10,149 nt of DNA, taken from assembly GCA_003157175.1 (NCBI GenBank), contig PMIQ01000212.1, forward strand, positions 1 to 10,149, written 5' to 3'. This document shows positions 1 to 7,403 of the stretch, piece after piece (position 1 is the stretch's first letter; each line of letters starts with the position of its first letter). Position numbers and translations under genes: made by a program. Under the pieces are notes generated by a model that worked only from the letters and a program-made list of their open reading frames with translations, was not told the origin of the DNA and made no database searches. Origin of the DNA: Chloroflexota bacterium (GTDB lineage: Bacteria; Chloroflexota; Limnocylindria; Limnocylindrales; CSP1-4).

Positions 1-285
1 GTCGAGCGCATGACGCGGCATCCCCTGTACAAGCGGGTCATCCGCTTGACAACCAAGTTCAAGGCGCACGACGAGGCCAACGAGGCCCGCGTCGGCGACA
101 CCGTCCTGATCGAAGAGTCGCGGCCGCTTTCCGCTACCAAGCGGTGGCGCCTCGTCAGCATCGTCGCCCGAGCCGGAGAAGGCGCTTTGCCCGATGCCGT
201 GGCCGAGGACGAGGCGATCGACGAGGCGATCCACGGTGCGGCTCACCCGGGTAAGCACACAGCTGACCGGGAGGCCACGCAATGA
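1..285 (+). CDS. rpsQ: 30S ribosomal protein S17, 5'-truncated by window edge
   Basis: S17 is a primary 16S rRNA-binding protein of the small subunit with an OB-fold. The frame is open from base 1 (V-E-R before the first ATG at 10), and the family motif HPLYKRVIR, then KFKAHDE, then the end motif [13 protein letters not shown] are all present. The ATG at 10 therefore lies inside the gene, and the true start is upstream of the window. 94 residues are visible. The conserved family core ends at about visible residue 58. After it comes an unusual tail of about 36 residues, acidic at first ([12 protein letters not shown]) and then mixed, which most S17 proteins lack. The TGA stop overlaps the rplN start as ATGA, so translation is probably coupled. 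Identity is certain; the role of the tail is unknown. Confidence 0.95.
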   Translation, partial: VERMTRHPLYKRVIRLTTKFKAHDEANEARVGDTVLIEESRPLSATKRWRLVSIVARAGEGALPDAVAEDEAIDEAIHGAAHPGKHTADREATQ

Positions 286-650
286 TCCAGCAGTACACGC
301 GCCTCCGCGTTGCCGACAACACCGGCGCGCGGACGATCCAGTGCATTCGGGTCATGGGTCGTTCCCAGAAGACGACCGCCGGCGTCGGCGACGTGATCAT
401 TGCCAGCGTCAAGCAGGCGATCCCGAACGCCCCCGTCAAGAAGGGCGATGTCGTTCGGGCGGTGATCGTTCGAACGGCCAAGGAATACGGCCGGCCGGAC
501 GGCAGCTACATCCGCTTCGACGAGAACGCGGCCGTCCTGATCAACAACCAGGGCAACCCGCGGGGCACGCGCATCTTCGGCCCCGTCGCTCGCGAGCTGC
601 GCGACCGCAACTACATGAAGATCGTCTCGCTCGCGCCGGAGGTGCTGTGA
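282..650 (+). CDS. rplN: 50S ribosomal protein L14
   Basis: L14 is a beta-barrel protein of the large subunit. It binds 23S rRNA and forms part of an intersubunit bridge. It is 122 residues, exactly the usual bacterial length, and collinear with the family throughout: [17 protein letters not shown] at the N-terminus, [14 protein letters not shown] with [13 protein letters not shown] in the middle, and [12 protein letters not shown] near the C-terminus. The start ATG at 282 overlaps the rpsQ stop by four bases. GGGAGG at about 269-274 is a good ribosome binding site at the right distance. The stop shares one base with the rplX start (TGATG). Nothing unusual is seen. Confidence 0.98.
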   Translation: MIQQYTRLRVADNTGARTIQCIRVMGRSQKTTAGVGDVIIASVKQAIPNAPVKKGDVVRAVIVRTAKEYGRPDGSYIRFDENAAVLINNQGNPRGTRIFGPVARELRDRNYMKIVSLAPEVL

Positions 651-1081
651 TGGCGCCAGCCAAGAACGCACCCGCCAACAAGGTGCCTGAGATCCGGGCC
701 GGCGACACCGTCGTCGTGCTGCACGGCAAGGACGCCGGCAAGCGCGGCAAGGTGGAGCGGGTTCTGCGCAATCCGTCCGGCGAAGGCCCGACGAAGGCAG
801 GCTGGAAGAAGACCGCGACCCGTCCTGTTTCGATTGTCATCTCGGGTATCAACATCGCCAAGCGCCATACCAAGCCGCACCAGAAGATGCAGAACGACCG
901 GGCGCCGCAGATGCAGCAGGGCGGCATCGTCGACAAGCCAATGCCGATCGACGTCAGCAACGTGATGATCGTCTGCCCGCGCTGCGAACGAGTCACGCGC
1001 GTCAAGCACCAGCCCCTGAGCACCGGCAAGAGCGCTCGAGTGTGCGGGCACTGCAACGAGCAGCTGGAGGTGGGCGCGTGA
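650..1081 (+). CDS. rplX: 50S ribosomal protein L24, zinc-ribbon form with internal insertion
   Basis: L24 is an assembly-initiator protein of the large subunit that binds the 5' part of 23S rRNA. The start at 650 overlaps the rplN stop (TGATG). A longer frame open upstream from 194 is only the antecedent of this one and runs across rplN, so it was not used. The protein is 143 residues, against roughly 100-115 usually. It has an N-terminal extension of about 14 residues, then the KOW motif ([19 protein letters not shown], 17-35). A segment of about 18 residues (41-58, rich in G, K and T) then interrupts the usual short link before the [13 protein letters not shown] strand. The C-terminus carries a CPRC...CGHC ribbon (C109, C112, C132, C135), the zinc-binding form of L24. 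The stop overlaps the rplE start. Confidence 0.96.
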   Translation: MAPAKNAPANKVPEIRAGDTVVVLHGKDAGKRGKVERVLRNPSGEGPTKAGWKKTATRPVSIVISGINIAKRHTKPHQKMQNDRAPQMQQGGIVDKPMPIDVSNVMIVCPRCERVTRVKHQPLSTGKSARVCGHCNEQLEVGA

Positions 1082-1620
1082 GCGGCAGTCTTCGCCAGCG
1101 CTATACGGACGAAGCGGTCCCGGCGCTGCAGAAGCAGTTCAACTACATCAATCGAATGCAGATCCCCCGCCTGGCGAAGATCGTCGTCAACATCGGCCTG
1201 GGCGAGGCTCTGACGAACCCCAAGGCGGTCGACGCCGCCGTCGGCGACCTCGCCGCGATCACCGGTCAGCATCCGGTGACCACCAAGGCGAAGCGCTCGA
1301 TCGCGCAGTTCCGGTTGCGGACCGGCAATACGATCGGCGCGCGGGTGACACTGCGCGGCGATCGTATGTGGGACTTCCTGGAGAGACTGACCCGCGTCGC
1401 CCTGCCCCGCATCCGCGACTTTCACGGCGTGCCGGCCAAGTCGTTCGACGGACGCGGCAACTACTCACTGGGGCTTCGGGAGCAACTCGCGTTCCCGGAG
1501 ATCGACTACGACAAGGTGGACCGTCTCCGCGGGCTGGAGATCAGCATCGTGACGACGGCGAAGACCGACGAGGAATCGAAGCGTTTGCTCGAACTCCTCG
1601 GCATGCCCTTCGCCGGCTAG
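1078..1620 (+). CDS. rplE: 50S ribosomal protein L5
   Basis: L5 binds 5S rRNA and anchors it in the central protuberance. The GTG start at 1078 overlaps the rplX TGA (GTGA) and follows a purine-rich GGAGGTGGG site. It gives 180 residues, the usual length. An in-frame ATG at 1042 lies inside rplX and would add twelve unrelated residues, so it was rejected. The family is clear: [22 protein letters not shown] near the N-terminus, [21 protein letters not shown] in the 5S-binding region, [31 protein letters not shown], and a C-terminal LLGMPF. No abnormality is visible. Confidence 0.97.
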   Translation: MSGSLRQRYTDEAVPALQKQFNYINRMQIPRLAKIVVNIGLGEALTNPKAVDAAVGDLAAITGQHPVTTKAKRSIAQFRLRTGNTIGARVTLRGDRMWDFLERLTRVALPRIRDFHGVPAKSFDGRGNYSLGLREQLAFPEIDYDKVDRLRGLEISIVTTAKTDEESKRLLELLGMPFAG

Positions 1621-1639
1621 GCGCGGGGAGGGAGAAACG

Positions 1640-1825
1640 ATGGCCAAGAAGTCGATGATCGCCAAGGCCAAGCGACCGGCGCGGCATAAGGTTCAGGCCT
1701 ATCACCGCTGCTTCGTTTGCGGTCGCCCCCGCGCATATATGCGGCGCTTCGGTTTGTGCCGCATCTGCTTCCGCGAACGGGCACTGCTCGGCGAGCTGCC
1801 CGGCGTCACCAAGTCGAGCTGGTAG
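1640..1825 (+). CDS. rpsZ: 30S ribosomal protein S14, type Z (zinc-binding)
   Basis: S14 sits in the head of the 30S subunit and is needed late in its assembly. At 61 residues this is the short zinc-containing form (often named rpsZ or rpsN), not the long zinc-free form of about 90-100 residues. The zinc site is C24, C27, C40 and C43, in RCFVCGRPR and LCRICFRE. The C-terminal [11 protein letters not shown] is the family ending. The start is backed by a strong GGAGGGAG ribosome binding site at about 1627-1634, in a 19-base gap after rplE. It sits between rplE and rpsH, the normal position in the spc operon. Confidence 0.98.
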   Translation: MAKKSMIAKAKRPARHKVQAYHRCFVCGRPRAYMRRFGLCRICFRERALLGELPGVTKSSW

Positions 1826-1832
1826 GTAACGA

Positions 1833-2231
1833 ATGAACGTCTCCGATCCGATTGCGGACATGCTGACTCGCATCCGCAACGCGTCGCGGGCGCGGCATGC
1901 GGACGTTGTCGTCCCGGCCTCGCGGACCAAGCGTGAGATCGCCCGAATCCTTCTGGAGGAGGGCTTCATCGCCGAAGTTCAAGAGGAGCACGAAGGCGCT
2001 CGCCAGGTGCTGCGCGTCACGCTCAAATACGTCGATGGCAAGGCTCCGGTAGTTTCGGGGCTGAAGCGCATCAGCAAGCCCGGATTGCGCGTGTATGCGC
2101 GCAAGACCGAGATCCCCAGGGTGCTCGGGGGGCTCGGCCTCGTAATCGTCAGCACCAGTCAGGGCATCATGACCGGCTCGCAGGCCCACAAGGCCCAGCT
2201 CGGTGGTGAAGTTCTGGCGTACGTCTGGTAG
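1833..2231 (+). CDS. rpsH: 30S ribosomal protein S8
   Basis: S8 binds the central domain of 16S rRNA. In Escherichia coli it is also the translational repressor of the spc operon. It has 132 residues, the usual length. Family landmarks are [14 protein letters not shown] at the N-terminus, [27 protein letters not shown], and the C-terminal rRNA-binding segment STSQGIMT followed by GGEVLAYVW. The start lies seven bases after the rpsZ stop, with AGGT across that stop as a modest ribosome binding site. I could not see an S8-binding RNA mimic near the rplX-rplE junction, where E. coli keeps one. Self-repression here is therefore unproven. Confidence 0.98.
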   Translation: MNVSDPIADMLTRIRNASRARHADVVVPASRTKREIARILLEEGFIAEVQEEHEGARQVLRVTLKYVDGKAPVVSGLKRISKPGLRVYARKTEIPRVLGGLGLVIVSTSQGIMTGSQAHKAQLGGEVLAYVW

Positions 2232-2238
2232 GCCGGCT

Positions 2239-2790
2239 ATGTCGCGAATTGGCCGCCTGCCGATCCAGGTTCCGCCGAGTGTCGACGTGTCGATCGTCGG
2301 CCGGGACATCACCGTCAAGGGCCCCAAGGGCTCGCTTCATCGCCTTCTCCATCCGGACATGCGCGTCACGATGGAGGGTTCGACCCTGATCGTGGAGCGA
2401 CCCAGCGAAGCCAAGCACCACAAGCAGCTCCACGGCCTTACCAGAACGCTCGTCGCCAACATGGTGATCGGCGTGACGGACGGCTACCGCAAGGCGCTAG
2501 AGATCACCGGCGTCGGCTACCGCGCCGCCAAGGTCGGCAACAAGCTGCAGCTGAACCTCGGCTACAGCCACCCGATCGAGATCGATCCGCCCTCCGGCAT
2601 AGTCTTCGAAGTCGAGAGCCCGGTCCGCCTCGCGGTCGTCGGCATCGACAAGGAGCTTGTCGGCCAGGTGGCGGCCACGGTTCGAGCCACTCGGAAGCCG
2701 GAGCCCTACAAGGGCAAGGGCGTCCACTACCTTGGCGAGCAGATCCGCCGCAAGGCCGGCAAGGCCGGCAAGATCGGCGGTAAGAAGTGA
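2239..2790 (+). CDS. rplF: 50S ribosomal protein L6
   Basis: L6 lies near the sarcin-ricin loop and the base of the L7/L12 stalk and binds 23S rRNA domain VI. The ATG at 2239 starts the family N-terminus MSRIGRLPI. An in-frame ATG at 2203 would add twelve residues read from inside rpsH and was rejected. The protein is 183 residues with the two characteristic repeats. The first runs from about 7 to 80. The second begins at about 81 with [12 protein letters not shown] and ends in the L6 signature [14 protein letters not shown] (154-167), followed by IRRKAGK. The tail is lysine and glycine rich. The gap after rpsH is seven bases, with only a weak ribosome binding site, which suggests coupling. 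Confidence 0.97.
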   Translation: MSRIGRLPIQVPPSVDVSIVGRDITVKGPKGSLHRLLHPDMRVTMEGSTLIVERPSEAKHHKQLHGLTRTLVANMVIGVTDGYRKALEITGVGYRAAKVGNKLQLNLGYSHPIEIDPPSGIVFEVESPVRLAVVGIDKELVGQVAATVRATRKPEPYKGKGVHYLGEQIRRKAGKAGKIGGKK

Positions 2791-2818
2791 GCCACGCGAT
2801 GACGAAGGGGTCAGCACG

Positions 2819-3181
2819 ATGACGCAGGTCGCCAGCCGCGGGGCCGCGCGCCAAAAGCGGCACGAGCGGATCAGGCTTCGCCTCTCGGGTTCGGCCGAGC
2901 GCCCGCGCCTGGCCGTTTTCCGCAGCCTCAACCACATCTATGCCCAGGTGATCGACGACACGACCGGTAAGACGCTGGCCGCCGCCTCGAGCCTCGAGAA
3001 GGAGCTCAAGACCGCCGGCCAGAAGAAGACCGATGAGGCCAAGACGGTCGGCCGTCTGATCGCAGAACGCGCCCGGAGCGCCGGAATCGAACAGGTCGTG
3101 TTCGACCGAGCCGGGTTCAGGTATCACGGACGGATCAAGTCGCTGGCCGACGCCGCCCGCGAAGCCGGCCTCGAGTTCTGA
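2819..3181 (+). CDS. rplR: 50S ribosomal protein L18
   Basis: L18 binds 5S rRNA together with L5 in the central protuberance. The ATG at 2819, preceded by AAGGGG at about 2804-2809, gives 120 residues, the usual length. The open frame extends upstream into rplF, but that part has no family similarity. Landmarks are a basic N-terminus ([12 protein letters not shown]), [10 protein letters not shown] with [37 protein letters not shown], and AAREAGLEF at the end. The 28-base gap after rplF is one of the longer ones in this block. It also contains a seven-codon mini-frame ending on this start codon. Confidence 0.97.
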   Translation: MTQVASRGAARQKRHERIRLRLSGSAERPRLAVFRSLNHIYAQVIDDTTGKTLAAASSLEKELKTAGQKKTDEAKTVGRLIAERARSAGIEQVVFDRAGFRYHGRIKSLADAAREAGLEF

Positions 3182-3200
3182 CGCGAAGGAGCAGATCAGA

Positions 3201-3734
3201 TTGGCCAGGATCGATCCGAACAAGCTGACGCTCGAAGAGCGCGTCGTCCAAATCAACCGCGTTGCGAAGGTCGTCAAAGGCGGCCGCCGCTTCAGCTTCA
3301 GCGCAATCGTCGTCGTCGGTGACGGCGCGGGCCACGTTGGCGTTGGCCTCGGCAAGGCCGGCGAGGTGCCCGAGTCAATCCGAAAGGGCGTCGAGGATGC
3401 GAAGAAGAACCTCATCCACATCCCCAGGGTCGGGACAACGATCCCTCACGAGGTCCGAATGGACTTCGGGGCCTCCAGGATCATGCTGAAGCCGGCCTCG
3501 CAGGGCACCGGCGTCATCGCCGGCGGCGCCGTTCGCGCCGTCGTCGAGGCGGCCGGCATCCGCGACATCCTGGCCAAGGTATTCGGCTCGACCAACCCGG
3601 TGAACGTCACTCGGGCGACCATGGAAGCGCTGAAGAGCCTTCACTCGGCTGAGGAAATCAGCGCGCGCCGCGGCGTCCGAGTTCACAGCAACGTCCCCGG
3701 CCAGCCCACCGCAGAGGTGGCAAATGGCCGGTAA
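3201..3734 (+). CDS. rpsE: 30S ribosomal protein S5
   Basis: S5 binds 16S rRNA near the mRNA entry site and affects decoding accuracy. The start is TTG at 3201, with AAGGAG at 3186-3191 nine bases upstream. No ATG exists at the expected place, and the product then opens with the family sequence [15 protein letters not shown]. It is 177 residues. The N-terminal double-stranded RNA-binding domain (about 11-75) holds [15 protein letters not shown] and [20 protein letters not shown]. The C-terminal domain holds [19 protein letters not shown] and [16 protein letters not shown]. The stop lies eleven bases inside rpmD, so the two genes overlap. Confidence 0.97.
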   Translation: MARIDPNKLTLEERVVQINRVAKVVKGGRRFSFSAIVVVGDGAGHVGVGLGKAGEVPESIRKGVEDAKKNLIHIPRVGTTIPHEVRMDFGASRIMLKPASQGTGVIAGGAVRAVVEAAGIRDILAKVFGSTNPVNVTRATMEALKSLHSAEEISARRGVRVHSNVPGQPTAEVANGR

Positions 3735-3921
3735 GCTGCGCGTCACCCAGACCAAGAGCACCATCAGCCACATCGCTCGCAACCGCGGGACGATCAGGGC
3801 GCTGGGCCTCAAGCGTATCGGCGACACCGTCGAGGTGCCCGACAACGAGGCCATGCGCGGCATGGTGCGGCAGGTCCGTTTCCTCGTCGAGGTCGAGGAG
3901 TTGCCCGAGGAGAAGCGATGA
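3724..3921 (+). CDS. rpmD: 50S ribosomal protein L30
   Basis: L30 is a small, non-universal large-subunit protein. It has 65 residues, with the family pattern [10 protein letters not shown], then [32 protein letters not shown]. The ATG at 3724 lies inside the rpsE end, in a different frame. Its ribosome binding site GAGGTGG (3714-3720) is therefore rpsE coding sequence. The TGA overlaps the rplO start as ATGA. The position between S5 and L15 is standard for the spc operon. Length and sequence look normal. Confidence 0.96.
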   Translation: MAGKLRVTQTKSTISHIARNRGTIRALGLKRIGDTVEVPDNEAMRGMVRQVRFLVEVEELPEEKR

Positions 3922-4655
3922 AGCTGCACGACCTGCGCCCCGCCGAAGGTTCCCGCAAGAAGCGCATGCGCGTCGGCCGGGGCATCGCCGCGGGCAAGGG
4001 CAAGACCGCCGGCCGGGGCACAAAGGGCCAGAAGGCTCGCACCGGTGGGACGATCCAGCCGTGGTTCGAGGGTGGACAGACCCCAATCCACGTCCGCGTC
4101 CCCAAGCTGCGCGGCTTTCGCAACCCATTCCGAATCGAGTACGAGGTCGTCAACGTCGGTCGCATCAACGACCTGGCCGAGACGGGCATCCTCGACGCGC
4201 CCGAGCTAGCGGCCGCTGCCGACACCGCCAAGACTCCGGCGAAGGCCGGCAAGCCCGCCCCGGTGACGATCACGTCTGACATCCTCGCGGCTGTCGGGCT
4301 GGTCCGATCGCTCGACAAGCCGCTCAAAGTCCTCGGCCACGGCGACGTGACCCGGTCCCTCTTCGTCGTCGCCGACGCGTTCAGCAAGAGCGCCATCGCG
4401 AAGATCGAATCGGCCGGCGGCACGGCCCACGTGCTCGAGTTCCCGAACGAGGCCGAGCTCGATGACACGGCCGAGTCCGCGGCCCCCGCCGAGGCTGCCG
4501 CTCCGGCCCGCCGGGTCGGCGCCGACAACGCCGATAAGCCCAAGAACGCCGATAAGCCCAAGAACGCCGATAAGCCCAAGAACGCCGACAAGGCCGGCGC
4601 ATCCGACGCGACTCCAATCGAGCCGTCCGGCTCAGATCCAGAGAAGGGCGCCTGA
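3918..4655 (+). CDS. rplO: 50S ribosomal protein L15 with insertion and long repeat-bearing C-terminal tail
   Basis: L15 is a late-binding large-subunit protein contacting 23S rRNA. This one has 245 residues, against about 145-150 usually. The N-terminal part is classic: [38 protein letters not shown], then [18 protein letters not shown]. Residues about 93-116 are an alanine, lysine and proline rich insertion before the conserved [10 protein letters not shown]. The core resumes with [30 protein letters not shown], and ends near residue 175. About 70 more residues follow, low in complexity and rich in A, D, K and P, with three copies of NADKPK plus a partial fourth (204-227). The ATG overlaps the rpmD stop. 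The tail is probably disordered; no function can be assigned. Confidence 0.96.
   Translation: MKLHDLRPAEGSRKKRMRVGRGIAAGKGKTAGRGTKGQKARTGGTIQPWFEGGQTPIHVRVPKLRGFRNPFRIEYEVVNVGRINDLAETGILDAPELAAAADTAKTPAKAGKPAPVTITSDILAAVGLVRSLDKPLKVLGHGDVTRSLFVVADAFSKSAIAKIESAGGTAHVLEFPNEAELDDTAESAAPAEAAAPARRVGADNADKPKNADKPKNADKPKNADKAGASDATPIEPSGSDPEKGA
4527..4598 (+). repeat. 18-bp tandem repeat in the rplO tail
   Basis: The unit AACGCCGATAAGCCCAAG occurs three times, identical base for base (4527-4544, 4545-4562, 4563-4580), followed by a diverged fourth copy (4581-4598). The length is a multiple of three, so each copy adds NADKPK to L15 without shifting the frame. Identity at the DNA level, including wobble bases, points to recent duplication by slippage or unequal exchange. 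Copy number may vary between strains. Confidence 0.95.
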
Positions 4656-4658
4656 GCC

Positions 4659-5975
4659 ATGCTCGAGTCGATGCTGAACGCTTTCCGCGCGCCGGACATC
4701 CGGCGGAGGCTGCTCTTCGTCGCGCTCATCCTGATCGTGTATCGGGCCCTGGCGCACGTTCTCATTCCGGGCATCAACCCGGCGTCACTGAATGCCGCGA
4801 ACACTGACAACAGCGTCTTCGGACTGTTGTCGCTCTTCTCGGGCGGCGACGTTCGCAGAATGTCGATCGTGGGTCTGGGCCTCAACCCGTACATCAACGC
4901 GACGATCATCATGCAGATCCTGCAGACGACGATCCCGTCGCTCAAGGCGCTTGCCAGCGAAGGGGAGTACGGCCGTAACAAGATCACCAGCTACTCGCGC
5001 TGGCTGTCCGTCCCGCTGGCCGCGCTCCAGGCCTACGGCATCCTCGCCTTCTTGCAGGCCGACCTCGCCGGCCAGTCCCCGTCGATCGTTGCCTACAACA
5101 CGCCGTTCAGCTTCGAGACTTACCAGTCGTGGACTCAGATCATCGCCCTGACCACCGGATCAATCGTGTTGATGTGGTTGGGCGAGCTGATCACCGAGAA
5201 GGGGATCGGCAACGGCATCAGCTTCATCATCTTCGCCGGCATCGTGTCCCGCGTACCGAGCACGATTGAGGGCTTCCTGAGCAACCCAGACTGGCTGGAG
5301 CTGGTGGTCTTCGGGATGGTCGGCATCATGATCATCTTCGTGATCATCTTCGTCCAGGAAGGTCAGCGCCGGATCCCGATCCAGTACGCCAACAGGGTCC
5401 GCGGTCACCGCATATACCAGGGCGGCTCCACGTTCTTACCACTCAGGGTGAACATGTCGGGCGTCATCCCGATCATCTTCGCCATCAGCATCCTGCTCTT
5501 CCCGCTCCAGATCGCGACCTACTTCAAGAGCTCGAGCGTGGGGGTCGTTTCCCAGATCTCGACCGGGATCCTCTACTGGCTCGACACGAGAGGTCTGTTG
5601 TACCTCAGCCTCTACTTCCTGCTGACCCTCGCGTTCGGCTTCTTCTACACGTTCATCGTGTTCAAACCGGACGAGACGGCAAACAACTTACGCAAGTCGG
5701 GTGGCTTCATACCGGGCATCCGGCCAGGCCAGCCGACTGAGGACTACCTCCGTCGCGTGGCCTTCCGGATCACCCTGGCGGGCGCCACCTTCATCGCTAT
5801 CGTCGCCGTGCTGCCGATGGTCCTCGCTGCGCTGCCGATGTTCAGCAACCTCAACGCCGTGGGCGTCGGTCTCGGCGGCACCAGCATCCTGATCGTCGTC
5901 AGCGTCGTAGTCGAGACGATGAAGCAACTCGAAGCGCAGCTGATGATGCGCAGCTACGAAGGATTCATTCGTTGA
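4659..5975 (+). CDS. secY: Preprotein translocase subunit SecY
   Basis: SecY is the protein-conducting channel of the inner membrane. It works with SecE, SecG and SecA to export unfolded preproteins and insert membrane proteins. It has 438 residues, a normal length, and about ten hydrophobic segments (roughly 17-37, 71-93, 115-135, 155-175, 183-199, 213-233, 267-286, 310-333, 372-392 and 400-418). Signature regions are LNPYINATIIMQIL (75-88), LGELITEKGIGNGIS (174-188), the cytosolic loop QEGQRRIPIQYANR (233-246), NLRKSGGFIPGIRPG (343-357), and the end QLEAQLMMRSYEGFIR. The start is three bases after rplO, with AAGGG at about 4644-4648 as ribosome binding site. A second in-frame ATG at 4671 is possible. 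The stop overlaps the adk start. Confidence 0.98.
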   Translation: MLESMLNAFRAPDIRRRLLFVALILIVYRALAHVLIPGINPASLNAANTDNSVFGLLSLFSGGDVRRMSIVGLGLNPYINATIIMQILQTTIPSLKALASEGEYGRNKITSYSRWLSVPLAALQAYGILAFLQADLAGQSPSIVAYNTPFSFETYQSWTQIIALTTGSIVLMWLGELITEKGIGNGISFIIFAGIVSRVPSTIEGFLSNPDWLELVVFGMVGIMIIFVIIFVQEGQRRIPIQYANRVRGHRIYQGGSTFLPLRVNMSGVIPIIFAISILLFPLQIATYFKSSSVGVVSQISTGILYWLDTRGLLYLSLYFLLTLAFGFFYTFIVFKPDETANNLRKSGGFIPGIRPGQPTEDYLRRVAFRITLAGATFIAIVAVLPMVLAALPMFSNLNAVGVGLGGTSILIVVSVVVETMKQLEAQLMMRSYEGFIR

Positions 5976-6643
5976 TCGGAAACGTTGTCGTCCTTCTCGG
6001 CGCCCCCGGCGCCGGGAAGGGGACACAGGCCCAGATCCTGGCCGAGAGGCTCGGCCTGGCGCACGTCGCCACCGGCGATCTGTTCCGGGCCGCCGCCCGC
6101 GACGGCACGCCGCTTGGCGTCACCGCCAAGGGGTACATGGACCGGGGCGAGCTCGTGCCCGATTCGGTGACCATCGAGATGCTCTTCGAGCGGCTGGCCA
6201 AACCGGACGCCGCGAAGGGCATCCTGCTCGACGGCTTTCCCCGAAACACCGCTCAGGCGGAGGTGCTCGACAAGGCCCTCCTCGAACGGGGTGGCAAGGT
6301 GGACGTCGCGCCGTACATCAGGGTTCCGGAGGCCGATCTCGTGGCCCGCCTAGGAGGCCGCTGGATCTGCCGTGCGCAGGGTCATCCCTACCACGAGCAA
6401 AGCAAGAAGCCGCTCGTTCAAGGCGTCTGCGACGTCGATGGGTCCGAGCTGTACCAGCGGACCGACGACCAGCCGGCCACGGTGCAGGCTCGCCTGCGCC
6501 AGCAGCTCGGCGCGCTGGACCAGGTGGTCGGGTATTACGGCGGGCATGGGGTCCTGGCGACGGTCGACGGCAACCAGCCGATCGACCGCGTCACGGACGG
6601 CCTCCTGGCGGCCATCGCCGCCGCGACCGGCCGGCAGGACTGA
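5972..6643 (+). CDS. adk: Adenylate kinase with incomplete zinc lid
   Basis: Adenylate kinase interconverts ATP plus AMP and two ADP in the cytoplasm. The start is TTG at 5972, overlapping the secY TGA as TTGA, with GAAGGA (5958-5963) eight bases upstream. It has 223 residues. The P-loop GAPGAGKGT is at 10-18, the AMP-binding ATGDLFRA at 33-40, and LLDGFPRN at 85-92. It is a long-lid enzyme. Aligned with the Bacillus subtilis zinc site (C130, C133, C150, D153), the equivalents are C133, Q136, C153 and D156, so three of four ligands remain and one cysteine is glutamine. Zinc binding is therefore doubtful or altered. The lid also contains YQRTDDQPATV (161-171), typical of the family. Confidence 0.97.
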   Translation: MIGNVVVLLGAPGAGKGTQAQILAERLGLAHVATGDLFRAAARDGTPLGVTAKGYMDRGELVPDSVTIEMLFERLAKPDAAKGILLDGFPRNTAQAEVLDKALLERGGKVDVAPYIRVPEADLVARLGGRWICRAQGHPYHEQSKKPLVQGVCDVDGSELYQRTDDQPATVQARLRQQLGALDQVVGYYGGHGVLATVDGNQPIDRVTDGLLAAIAAATGRQD

Positions 6644-6650
6644 CATCGAG

Positions 6651-7403
6651 ATGGCGACCGTTGTCCGCAGATCGCGCGAGGAGATCGACCTGATGCGCCG
6701 CGCAGGCCGCATCGTGGCCGAGGTCCTGGCCGCTGTGGAGGAGGCGATCAAGCCGGGCGTTACCACGGCCGGGCTCGACGCCGTTGCCGAGAGCCACATC
6801 CGCAAAGCCGGGGCTCGGCCCTCGTTCAAGGGCTATCGGGGCTTCCCGGCGTGCATCTGCGTTTCGATCGACTCGGAAGTGGTCCACGGGATACCCGGCA
6901 AGCGGGTGATCGAAGAGGGCCAGGTCATTTCGATCGATGCCGGTGCAATCTGGCGGGGCTACCACGGCGACGGCGCTCGGACGTTCTACGTCGGGACGCC
7001 TCCCAAGGACGTCGATCGGCTCATCAGGACGACCCGGCTGGCTTTGATGGCCGGCATCGCGGCTGCCGTCCCCGGCAACCACATCGAGGACGTTTCGGGA
7101 GCAGTCGAGGACGTGGCCGTCGAGGGCGAGTGCGGGATCGTTCGGCCCTACGTTGGCCATGGCATCGGTACTCGAATGCACGAGGATCTGCAGATCCCGA
7201 ACTATCGGACCGGCAATCGCGGCATCGAGCTTGTGCCCGGAGTTTGCATGGCCATCGAGCCGATGCTCACGCTCGGCAGCGCGGACGTGGAAACTCTCGG
7301 CGACGGATGGACCGTGGTGACCGCGGATCATTCGCTGGCCGCCCATTTCGAGCACACGATCGCCGTGACCGACAACGGTCCGGAGATCCTGACGACGGTA
7401 TGA
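6651..7403 (+). CDS. map: Type I methionine aminopeptidase
   Basis: This enzyme removes the initiator methionine from new proteins when the second residue is small. It is a dinuclear metal hydrolase of the cytosol. The ATG at 6651, seven bases after adk, gives 250 residues starting MATVVRRSREEIDLMRRAGRI. An in-frame ATG at 6372 lies inside adk and was rejected. All five metal ligands are present: D96, D107, H170, E203 and E234. The substrate-binding histidines H79 (EVVHGIPG) and H177 (GHGIGTRMHE) are also present. Numbering is within one residue of the E. coli enzyme. No SH3-linker N-terminal extension is present, so this is the compact type Ia form. Its stop overlaps a small uncertain frame (ATGA). 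Confidence 0.97.
   Translation: MATVVRRSREEIDLMRRAGRIVAEVLAAVEEAIKPGVTTAGLDAVAESHIRKAGARPSFKGYRGFPACICVSIDSEVVHGIPGKRVIEEGQVISIDAGAIWRGYHGDGARTFYVGTPPKDVDRLIRTTRLALMAGIAAAVPGNHIEDVSGAVEDVAVEGECGIVRPYVGHGIGTRMHEDLQIPNYRTGNRGIELVPGVCMAIEPMLTLGSADVETLGDGWTVVTADHSLAAHFEHTIAVTDNGPEILTTV

Noticed and set aside
194-649. Upstream extension of the rplX frame to a 295-residue protein
   Set aside because: The extra 152 residues run across the S17 end and all of L14 in another frame, are arginine and proline rich as expected for shadow frames in GC-rich DNA, and have no family likeness.
541-1425. Long minus-strand open frame of 294 codons opposite rplX and rplE
   Set aside because: It is antisense to two clear ribosomal protein genes; long antisense frames are common in GC-rich coding DNA and the product has no recognisable domain.
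4527-4598. CRISPR-like repeat array
   Set aside because: The 18-bp units are contiguous without spacers, in frame within rplO, and code for a simple hexapeptide repeat.
3809-4987. Minus-strand open frame of 392 codons opposite rplO and secY
   Set aside because: It mirrors the rplO repeat and the SecY codons and contains low-complexity SAFLGL copies that only reflect the 18-bp repeat on the other strand.
6851-7399. Plus-strand frame running across map in a second reading frame
   Set aside because: Only the final part from 7400 lies outside map; the rest overlaps a well supported enzyme with all catalytic residues and looks like a shadow.
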